Source: Sergeia podlipaevii | Taxonomy: Eukaryota > Euglenozoa > Kinetoplastea > Trypanosomatida > Trypanosomatidae | Assembly: GCA_030849805.1 (NCBI GenBank) | Contig: JASANZ010001764.1 | Span: forward strand, 1-14,168 | DNA: 14,168 nt | Direction of reading: 5' to 3' | Shown: piece after piece, positions 1-6,338 of the stretch | How positions within the stretch are numbered: the stretch's first letter is position 1 | Layout: every line of letters starts with the position of its first letter | Notes under the pieces: model-generated | What the model was told of the DNA's origin: nothing | What the model saw: the letters and a program-made list of their open reading frames with translations, nothing else | Database searches by the model: none | Translations under genes and position numbers: made by a program

Positions 1-834
1 TACAGAAAAAAAAAACAAGCAATTGGTAGTATACAAGCAACCACTCAAATACAAAAGGGAAAAAAAACAAAAATCATTTTCGTTTTTTGAAGTGAAAAAG
101 GTGCAGAGAAGAAGTGCTCTCTGTCAGACTCTTCTTCCCTGATTTTATGTTATTCCCCCCTCCCCCTCCCCGCTACTACGCTTTTTCCTCCTATTTTCAT
201 ATTCTTCTTCGTGCTCTTCCTCATTGAATATTCCAGTGGTTTGATTAACACCACGCAGGTAGCAACTGTTGTTTATTGTTGTTTTCTTTTTTAAAAAGAA
301 GGAGGGGGCAACCGAAAGAATTCAACTTAATTCATGTTTTTCTTGAAATATATATGTATGCACAAAGGAAATCTGTTGAGCGATATCTTGAAAGATATAC
401 CGCCAACATGCATCTTTCTCTTTTTAATATAATTTACAATAAAGCAATCATACAAAAAAAAAGCAAGAAAGCAATAGATATGACATTTAAAAAAAAAATA
501 ATAATAACTAACCGTGCACGTTAACTAATTCTCCCCTTCATATTTTCTTTCCTCCATCATGCCCATTCTCCAATTTTTCATTCTCTACATCGCTACGCAA
601 TATAGTTTATTCATGGTCATTGTTTCAATGTTTACTTCTCATGAAAAAAAAGAGAGCGTAACACACACGCAAATACAAACAAAAGAAAAGGGGTGAGAGA
701 AAAAAAAAAGCAGTAACAACATAAAGGATTTTTGTCTGTCCACATTAAACAAAAGAAAAAAATAAATGGCACAGGTAAGTTTCGTCCTCTCTCTCTCTCT
801 CCTATTCTAAATATATATACAAAGTAAAATGCAC
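1..834 (-). other. 3' UTR / intergenic spacer downstream of the esterase gene
   Basis: No convincing gene is present. The stretch is AT-rich with many short A or T runs, a CT repeat at about 787-802 (GA-rich in the transcript) and pyrimidine-rich patches on both strands. On the minus strand, T-rich tracts at about 645-657, 691-711, 61-80 and 6-14 resemble polypyrimidine signals for splicing the next gene, whose coding region would lie left of the window. Frames seen here are short, biased toward Lys and Phe by the homopolymers, and mostly lack an ATG. I infer the 3' UTR of the esterase mRNA followed by the intergenic processing signal. Confidence 0.6.
814..821 (-). promoter_or_regulatory. PUF-type motif UGUAUAUA in the esterase 3' UTR
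   Basis: The minus strand reads TGTATATA 13 bases after the esterase stop codon. This matches UGUANAUA, the classical binding consensus of Pumilio/PUF RNA-binding proteins, a family known to be expanded in trypanosomatids. An eight-base AT-rich match can easily arise by chance. Other copies on this strand, at 3526-3533 and in the TA-rich patch near 13316-13325, lie in spacers. Functional status is inferred only. Confidence 0.2.
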
Positions 835-3231
835 CTAAATCAAAATGTTTGCAATTTCTTCAGCGATGGCAGTCACAATGGCTGGTGAAGTGCCAGCCCA
901 GGTCCAGTTCCCCAGACATGCCACGTGTGCAGTAGGAATACGATTATTATACCGCACTGCTCGCACTCGCCAGTCTAGACGCTGCCTTAACCTAAATGCA
1001 ATGTAGCGAGGTACAACGTTATTGTCCTCTTCCATCTCATCCACGTCACCATGAGACGGCTCTGGTTTCTTGTCCATACGGCGCGTCACTTCGTACTCTG
1101 CCGTATGTGCATCAGCTGGGAGAGAACGGATGCGAGGGAGACACTTATAGACCTTGTTAATGGCCCTGCGTGCCCACCCAAGCACTCCGCAGGGCCACTT
1201 CTGTTGCTTCTGCAGCTGCACGGCTCGTTGTGTGGTATCATCATCATTATCTGATTTGCCCGTAGAGAAGCCGCTGGTTGGAAAGACAGACAGCGCTGCT
1301 GCGAAGCGCGACCAGACAGGCAACTCTACAGAGACCACAAGCGGTGCGGCGGCGGCATGCGGTGATGATGCTTCGTTAGTAAGAGAAGAAATTGTCTGAG
1401 TGCTAGCGCGGGTAGTAGCGACCTGCGCACACGACACCACTTCTTGAATAGTAAACTGCTGACAGCGCGGTGACCCTGGCACCACAACTGTGCACGATGA
1501 AGTGGCACTGTGGGCGTGTGTGCAGCCATTCATGCTCGCAACGCTGGTGGCGGGGCTGATGGTGCTGTTGCTCTCAATATTGTGGCGTAATTCTCTTGCG
1601 CCCCGCTTGGTCTCGCTAAGTGTTGGCATGCTACCACAAGTAATGCTGTCAGACACCGGAGTAGATGCAGGGCTGCTGACGCCCCCGCTCATGTCATACT
1701 GTTGGCTTGCAAAAGCGCCACGCTCAGTACCACGGCGTGTGTGCGTGTCCTCCACCAGAGATTGTGAAGAAACACTTCTGGCATGCATCGCACATTGCGC
1801 GTCTCCCTCACTTTTCCCTAGTGCGTCCATCATCATGGTAGTGTTACCATCTCCCACCTCTTCCACACTCGTCGCCGCCGTGACCTCCACTTTCGCTGCT
1901 TTTGCCCGTGTTGAGGTTGCCTCCTTGCACTTGGTGTTATTGTTGTTATTATTGTTGTTGCCATCGCGGTATTGAAACAACTCCACCTCAGTGCCACGAT
2001 ACGGAGGCAAGTAAATGGCATCTGACACCTCACTCGCATCCGTGTCAAACGCCGGTGCACACGGCACCTCCTGAGGCCCAAGGCCGATGACCTTGGTGTG
2101 ATCATCCGGTACTCCTTCAAAGATGAGTGAGCCGGTACCAAAGCCGACAAGCAAATCTCTGTGAGTGTTTGCAAAGAGAGTCCTGTGACGGAAGGCTGCA
2201 AGCGCGTCCAAATGTTTGTCATCGACCAGTCGGCGCGTCATCAACTGCGGTGGGTCTGTTATGATCAACTCACTGAATGTCTTCCACAGTTTCATGCGGG
2301 CGAGGCACCACGCCCCGGCGTAAATAGGCCACCACAAACACTCCGCAGCCCCACAGTGTGGGGTGGCAAGCGTAATGAAATTCTCGAGGGATACGTGCAG
2401 CCGCGACGTAAGCGCGCGGACGTTCATCACGCTCACGTAAAGCACAGGGTCGCTGCGGGGAAGTTCCTCTGTATCAGTGAGAAGCCAAAAGAGAAACTCG
2501 CGAAGGATGATGCCACCGAAGGAGTGACCTACACAGGAGAAACACACTGCAGGGGTCAAGAGAGGTGGCGCCTCTGCGCCTGATGGGAAAAAAGATGCTC
2601 CACCCTCCTCTGTGGAAGCAGCAGCAGCAGCAGCAGTCCTACCTTGTGATTTCTTCCATCTTGAAGTCTCCACCGCCTCAATGTTCGTGAGCCAAGCAGT
2701 AAAAACAGGCAAAAATTCCTTCAAGAGGCGCATCGCGCAGCATTCAGTGCCACTGTCCGTGCGCAGCAAGTTGTTGCTCCCTGCAGAGAAGCACGTCAGG
2801 TGGCCGCTCTGGTAGACACGACCTCCGCTCTCACCACATGTAGTGGAAAGTGTGAACTGACTACGGTATGTGGCACGCCTCGCACGCATTTGAGCGGCGG
2901 AATCTACTGCACTGAGTAACTGCGGTTGCTGTTGTGATGGGGGAAACGGGTGATTACCCCTAGCGCCGCTTCGCGTCAATGTAGGAGAGCATAGAACAGT
3001 AGTAGTAGTAGTAGTAGTAGTAGTGGCGGTGGTGGTGGTAGTGGTGTTCCTCTGCAGAGCCCGTAGGTTCTGTTGCTGGGCCGCCTCGAGGGTTTCAGCG
3101 ACGGATACGTCATGCTCAACTATGAGCTCTGATACAATGCCTTCAAAATCAGTGGCTTGACCAAGAACACCATGCTGCAACAGCACAAAGTGGTATGGCT
3201 CCGAAATGGTGGTTTTAATTTTCTCGTTCAT
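835..3231 (-). CDS. DUF676-type putative serine esterase/lipase with large low-complexity insertions (798 aa)
   Basis: Predicted alpha/beta-hydrolase of the DUF676 (ROG1-like) family, expected to cleave an ester or lipid; the substrate is unknown. Visible motifs in order: the first strand and oxyanion turn FVLLQHGVLG (15-24); the nucleophile elbow GHSFGG (235-240, Ser237); FITLATPHCG (285-294), typical of the family; NTHRDLLVGFGTGSL (355-369), where Asp359 fits the usual acid position; and TAHVACLGN near the C-terminus, where His769 fits the catalytic His. Two long insertions interrupt the fold. Residues about 50-225 hold a Thr6-Ala-Thr9 run, a Gln-rich stretch and a poly-Ala run. Residues about 380-740 are Ser/Thr-rich with Asn8. 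I see no signal peptide or clear membrane helix. The start is a true ATG, the first in the inferred leader, and lies only about 12 residues before the core fold. The stop is TAG. The fold call is firm; activity is inferred. Confidence 0.85.
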   Translation of the reverse strand: MNEKIKTTISEPYHFVLLQHGVLGQATDFEGIVSELIVEHDVSVAETLEAAQQQNLRALQRNTTTTTTATTTTTTTTTVLCSPTLTRSGARGNHPFPPSQQQPQLLSAVDSAAQMRARRATYRSQFTLSTTCGESGGRVYQSGHLTCFSAGSNNLLRTDSGTECCAMRLLKEFLPVFTAWLTNIEAVETSRWKKSQGRTAAAAAASTEEGGASFFPSGAEAPPLLTPAVCFSCVGHSFGGIILREFLFWLLTDTEELPRSDPVLYVSVMNVRALTSRLHVSLENFITLATPHCGAAECLWWPIYAGAWCLARMKLWKTFSELIITDPPQLMTRRLVDDKHLDALAAFRHRTLFANTHRDLLVGFGTGSLIFEGVPDDHTKVIGLGPQEVPCAPAFDTDASEVSDAIYLPPYRGTEVELFQYRDGNNNNNNNNTKCKEATSTRAKAAKVEVTAATSVEEVGDGNTTMMMDALGKSEGDAQCAMHARSVSSQSLVEDTHTRRGTERGAFASQQYDMSGGVSSPASTPVSDSITCGSMPTLSETKRGARELRHNIESNSTISPATSVASMNGCTHAHSATSSCTVVVPGSPRCQQFTIQEVVSCAQVATTRASTQTISSLTNEASSPHAAAAPLVVSVELPVWSRFAAALSVFPTSGFSTGKSDNDDDTTQRAVQLQKQQKWPCGVLGWARRAINKVYKCLPRIRSLPADAHTAEYEVTRRMDKKPEPSHGDVDEMEEDNNVVPRYIAFRLRQRLDWRVRAVRYNNRIPTAHVACLGNWTWAGTSPAIVTAIAEEIANILI
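1936..1959 (-). repeat. Coding poly-Asn tract (Asn8)
   Basis: Eight consecutive Asn codons, a mix of AAC and AAT, encode residues 425-432 of the esterase inside its second large insertion. The mixed codons show an interrupted trinucleotide repeat rather than a pure, freshly expanded one. Confidence 0.9.
2998..3045 (-). repeat. Coding (ACT)9 / ACC trinucleotide repeat (Thr6-Ala-Thr9)
   Basis: Nine perfect ACT codons (2998-3024) follow an ACC-dominated block and one GCC codon. Together they encode residues 63-78 of the esterase. The pure ACT half is the kind of microsatellite that changes length by slippage, so alleles or strains may differ here without breaking the frame. Confidence 0.9.
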
Positions 3232-3346
3232 TTTCTTTTTTTGTAAAAAAAAAAGAAGATGTGCAGCTCCGGTTTCCTCCCCACGCTGTTTGTAAGGGTA
3301 CAGTGAGTCTGCTTTAAAAACAAAAATAATTCCTTTTCAAGATATA

Positions 3347-3364
3347 CTGAAAAAAGAGAGAAGG
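3347..3364 (-). promoter_or_regulatory. Trans-splice acceptor for the esterase gene
   Basis: On the minus strand a 16-base pure pyrimidine tract (3349-3364) runs directly into AG (3348-3347). Splicing here gives a 115-base leader with no ATG before the esterase start at 3231. A weaker alternative is the T10 tract at 3245-3254 followed by AG at 3236-3235, but that would leave only three bases before the ATG. The signal is seen in the sequence; its use is inferred. Confidence 0.65.
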
Positions 3365-3379
3365 TGTGTGTGTGTGTGT
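3364..3379. repeat. (GT)8 microsatellite
   Basis: Eight perfect GT units, (AC)8 in the transcript, directly upstream of the esterase splice acceptor tract. A (GT)8 of the same length lies at 13249-13264, upstream of the exchanger gene. Confidence 0.9.
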
Positions 3380-3911
3380 TTGTCACTGTTGTTAACAGTC
3401 TACCCGTGTACAGACAGCAAAAAAGGATTTTTGCAGCACAGAAATCTGTATCTAAAAGGTGCTTCGCACTATGATCCCAAACAAAAGAAGAAAAAAGGCT
3501 GTGAAGCCAAAAAAAAAAAAAAATGTATATACAAAGTCTTCTTCCCTTTTGATGATGTGTGAGTGCGCACCTTTGAACTGTGGAATGCCTCAACAATATA
3601 ATATAATATATCAACGGGATCACAAGTTCTGTACAAAGGAAAAAAAAATCAAGAAAAATGTATAAAGGCAGCAAGTAAAGTAAAAAAAAAATGGGGGAGA
3701 AGATACATACACGACGGTATAGCTAATAAGCGAGCAACAGGGAGAGAGAGAGAGCAATGCAGCTACAGCAAGTGCATCGTACTAATAGAGGTGCGAACAT
3801 ACAGCAGCACTTCAACAAGTCAAAGAGAAGAAGAGGAAGGAGTAAAAGCAAATATAGCTACATAGGTTCCTTTCATCTGCACGGATGTACGTATGTATAT
3901 ATATAAAGAAA

Positions 3912-3933
3912 AATAGCATATATATATGCTATT
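3912..3933. repeat. Perfect 22-bp AT palindrome in the dehydrogenase 3' UTR
   Basis: Positions 3912-3933 equal their own reverse complement, with core CATATATATATG at 3917-3928 and five further matched bases on each side. The same 12-base core recurs alone at 4051-4062, 38 bases after the dehydrogenase stop codon. It could form a small hairpin in RNA or a cruciform in DNA. Function is unknown. Confidence 0.7.
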
Positions 3934-4100
3934 CTTGAAGAAAGACGTAAACACACCATTCGTCATATACGCATAAAATTATTCAGCCTACTTGTCTTTA
4001 GATGGAAAAAAAAGTGAAGAGTGGTGTGTATGCACACACAAACACACATTCATATATATATGTTTGCCATCAATACAAAAAGTCAAGCAATCTCAATGCA

Positions 4101-5642
4101 CTATTCCAGGGGAAGCACCTTGTATGGATTGAGAATGCCATTAGGATCCATCATCTTCTTGACGCTGCGCATGAGCTGGATAGCTTCAGAGGTGCGGGAG
4201 AGGTGCAAGTAATCTCGCTTCTGCAAGCCCACGCCATGCTCCGCTGAAATGCTACCCTGGTTGGCAGCGCAGAACTCATACACAGCCGGATAAAGCGCCT
4301 CCTCAAGAGCGGCGCCGTGTGTTCGTGTTTTGTCAATGACATTCAGGTGGAGGTTTCCATCTCCAAAATGCCCATATCCAACCACCAGCACCTCCTCTGG
4401 GTTGAAACCGTACTTGCGGTAGAGCATCTCGCGCGTATGCTCAACGATGGCGTAGAACTTGTCGGTTGGAAAGGAGATGTCATACTTGTAGATGACGCCA
4501 GCAAGTGTGCAGTACACTGACACTTCCTCTCGCATTGCCCAAAGTCTCTCACTTTGAGATTTGGATTGAGATAAAATTGGATCCGTTGTTATCCTCGACC
4601 CCAACCTCTCTGACACATCTGTTACAAGCCCCGCAAGCTTTTCAAAGTCGTGCTCGCTGCTACTCCCGTTTGTCTCAACAAGCACACAGAAGTATGCGGA
4701 AGCATAGCCTCCACTGCCGGCAGCAAACGATGCTGCATTGTTCACCTTCACAAACGGCACGTTGGCATCTGGCGTGGGCAGCAGCGACTCAGCGTCCATC
4801 ACCTCAAACGCCGACAAGCACTCTGCAAGATGGTCCATAGCTAGCTGGTGGAGCGTCCCCACGGATTCAAAGTCTGGCACAAGAAACATGGCTAGCTGCT
4901 TCGATTTGGGCTGTGGGTACACACGTATAACCGCCTTGGTGATGACTCCTAGCGTGCCCTCGCTACCGATGAAGAGATGCTTCAGGTCATAGCCAGCGTT
5001 ATCCTTGCTCAGCACAGAGCTGAGATTAAGGATGGTACCATCCGCTGAAACCGCTTCTAAGCCTAACACGTTCGCATGCATAGAGCCGTAGCGGGCGTAG
5101 TGAATCCCTCCAGCGTTTGTGCTCACATTGCCGCCGATCATCGCGCTCCCCTTTGAGCCCATTGACATTGGGAAAAGCGTCCCGGTCGCCTCACACACCT
5201 CCTGGCAGTGCTGCAAGACCACACCAGCCTCAGACTCTACCGTCATCGTCTCCTTGGATACGCAAGGCTCGGCGTTCATGAGCTTGGTGCTGAGTACTAG
5301 CTCATCGTGCACAGGTTCAGAGCCATACACAAGCCCTGTGTTACCACTCTGCGGTACAATCGCTAGTTTCTCGTGTTGGCAGTACTTGAGAATCTCGCTC
5401 ACGTGCGTAGCGCATGTGGGGAGGAGCACCGCGGGGCACACGCCTTCCACTTGGTGAATCCAGTCTGTGTTGAATGGAGCAATCGCATCCTTCTCTGTTA
5501 GAATCTTACCAACGCGCTGGGTCTTTGCACACGGGCGTGCAAGCACCGAAGAAAAGTAGTTGAGATGCTGAGGAGTGAGTTTGGCAAAGGCGGGACTGCG
5601 CGCCGCGTAGTGCAGTGCCCGTTCTCTCGGTGTAAAGGACAT
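4101..5642 (-). CDS. D-2-hydroxyglutarate dehydrogenase-like FAD-linked oxidoreductase (513 aa)
   Basis: Flavoenzyme of the FAD-binding PCMH / FAD-oxidase C family. It most resembles animal D2HGDH, which oxidises D-2-hydroxyglutarate to 2-oxoglutarate and passes electrons to ETF; D-lactate dehydrogenase is a related alternative. Visible motifs: NTDW (58-61); FAD-site PQSGNTGLVYGS (97-108); GGNVSTNAGG (170-179); NAGYDLKHLFIGSEGTLG (215-232); LWAMRE with Arg371; YKYD with Lys386; GHFGDGNLHLN (424-434) giving metal ligands His425 and His432; and SAEHGVG with Glu468 and His469. The end, NPYKVLP, is typical. Length matches the family (human about 521). The ATG start at 5642 opens a basic, amphipathic N-terminus (MSFTPRERALHYAARSPAF) that could be a mitochondrial presequence. 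The frame extends 16 codons upstream, but its first codon is GTG and the extension spans a splice signal. All catalytic residues appear intact. Confidence 0.9.
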   Translation of the reverse strand: MSFTPRERALHYAARSPAFAKLTPQHLNYFSSVLARPCAKTQRVGKILTEKDAIAPFNTDWIHQVEGVCPAVLLPTCATHVSEILKYCQHEKLAIVPQSGNTGLVYGSEPVHDELVLSTKLMNAEPCVSKETMTVESEAGVVLQHCQEVCEATGTLFPMSMGSKGSAMIGGNVSTNAGGIHYARYGSMHANVLGLEAVSADGTILNLSSVLSKDNAGYDLKHLFIGSEGTLGVITKAVIRVYPQPKSKQLAMFLVPDFESVGTLHQLAMDHLAECLSAFEVMDAESLLPTPDANVPFVKVNNAASFAAGSGGYASAYFCVLVETNGSSSEHDFEKLAGLVTDVSERLGSRITTDPILSQSKSQSERLWAMREEVSVYCTLAGVIYKYDISFPTDKFYAIVEHTREMLYRKYGFNPEEVLVVGYGHFGDGNLHLNVIDKTRTHGAALEEALYPAVYEFCAANQGSISAEHGVGLQKRDYLHLSRTSEAIQLMRSVKKMMDPNGILNPYKVLPLE

Positions 5643-5668
5643 TCTCTTCTTGTTGTTTTGTGTTTTCG

Positions 5669-5681
5669 CTATAAAAAAAAA
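5669..5681 (-). promoter_or_regulatory. Proximal trans-splice acceptor for the dehydrogenase gene; fixes its start
   Basis: The minus strand reads T9 (5681-5673) then ATAG, the AG being at 5670-5669. Splicing here leaves a leader of 26 bases before the ATG at 5642. It would remove the upstream in-frame extension, which begins with GTG and not ATG. A longer tract at 5908-5961 with AG at 5896-5895 is the main competitor; it would not change the start codon. Confidence 0.5.
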
Positions 5682-5894
5682 TACGTTCACTAGCTATGGA
5701 ATCGAACACACGCAGCAATTGCGATTAGTTTCTCTACTTCCTCTCCTCTCTCTCTCTTTGCTTTTGTGACTCTCTTACTCACGTGCTAGATATAACAAAT
5801 TGATATAGCAGGGGGGTGAAATACCAATACGAGTAGCCCGCAACCCTGTCAACAGCGACGGGAAGAACAACAATTAAGTGTAAAAAAAAAGGGA

Positions 5895-5961
5895 CTTGCA
5901 AGTACCCAAAAGAAAAAACGAGAGAAAAATAAGAGAAAGAAGAAAGAAAAAAAAAGGAGGA
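5895..5961 (-). promoter_or_regulatory. Distal polypyrimidine tract and AG upstream of the dehydrogenase gene
   Basis: Read on the minus strand, about 54 bases (5961-5908) are almost entirely C and T, broken by single purines, and the first AG afterwards is at 5896-5895. Tracts of this length are the usual primary signal that couples trans-splicing of the downstream gene to polyadenylation of the upstream one. It would give a leader of about 250 bases for the dehydrogenase. Its actual use is inferred. Confidence 0.5.
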
Positions 5962-6285
5962 GTCAGCGCAATAAAAGGCACGAATATATCAACAAGCAAA
6001 TCACCAAATGAAAGGAAAGCGAGAAAGATAAAGGGATCACAAAAGGCGTGAGCACTTCACACTCTCTCACGTAACGACAGACGACCGTAAGGAACCCTCC
6101 ATATAAAGAGGCGGTAGTACCGACTTCAACTACTGCAAATGCAAGCAAACCAAGAGGAAAAGAAAAAAAAGATATCAAATTTACGCATTAAATGAATCCG
6201 ATTCGTGAAGGAAAGGGGGGGGGGAGAAATCAAGAAAAAATTATAAATCCCTTGTCTTCTCGTTATAGGTATAAATGAATCACTA

Positions 6286-6330
6286 TTTTTTTTTTTTTCT
6301 AAAGGGATTCCAAAAAAAAAAAAAAAAAAA
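6286..6330 (-). repeat. A/T homopolymer inverted repeat just after the SET gene stop codon
   Basis: In transcript sense, U19 (6330-6312) begins eight bases after the stop codon. A 13-base loop (6311-6299) follows, then A13 (6298-6286). The two runs can pair into a U-A hairpin of up to 13 base pairs. The loop ends in AG (6300-6299), so the U19 plus AG also looks like a splice acceptor. Homopolymer lengths may carry sequencing error. Confidence 0.6.
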
Positions 6331-6338
6331 CTGTTCCT

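Larger units (their letters stand above)
3232..4100 (-). other. Intergenic spacer between the dehydrogenase and esterase genes
   Basis: This 869-base spacer should hold the dehydrogenase 3' UTR (right part), a polyadenylation zone and the esterase leader (left part). It contains an AT palindrome, AG-repeat and (GT)8 microsatellites, A-rich runs such as 3510-3523 (poly-U in the transcript), and a strong acceptor at 3347-3364. I see no gene. The one longish minus-strand frame (3228-3674) has no ATG start and is Phe-rich from the T-tracts. Confidence 0.65.
5643..6338 (-). other. Intergenic spacer between the SET-domain and dehydrogenase genes
   Basis: This 696-base spacer has no convincing gene. 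On the minus strand it offers several pyrimidine-tract/AG acceptors: U19 with AG at 6300-6299, one ending in CAG at 6134-6133, a tract of about 54 bases with AG at 5896-5895, and a proximal T9 tract with AG at 5670-5669. Leaders from the distal acceptors would contain short upstream ATG frames, for example an 11-codon one beginning near 6104. A CT-repeat patch at 5740-5760 is GA-rich in the transcript. Confidence 0.6.

Noticed and set aside
120..259. Pyrimidine-rich plus-strand stretch ending in AG, like a splice acceptor for a plus-strand gene
   Set aside because: No credible plus-strand reading frame follows (the first ATG near 332 opens about 32 codons), so there is no support for a strand switch in the window.
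276..524. 82-codon plus-strand frame near the left edge
   Set aside because: It starts with TTG, is Lys-rich from A-runs, has no domain and runs against the strand of all real genes.
1490..1975. 161-codon plus-strand frame opposite the esterase
   Set aside because: It starts with GTG, is antisense to a low-complexity insertion and Leu/Val-rich as the mirror of Ser/Thr/Asn codons; it is a shadow frame.
3228..3674. 148-codon open frame on the minus strand just upstream of the esterase
   Set aside because: It starts with TTG, is rich in Phe/Leu/Cys runs from T-tracts, spans the esterase splice acceptor and has no domain; it is non-coding leader sequence.
5963..6178. 71-codon hydrophobic open frame on the minus strand between the SET gene and the dehydrogenase
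   Set aside because: It has no ATG (the first codon is TTG), its beginning is a pyrimidine tract, and a CAG acceptor-like site lies inside it.
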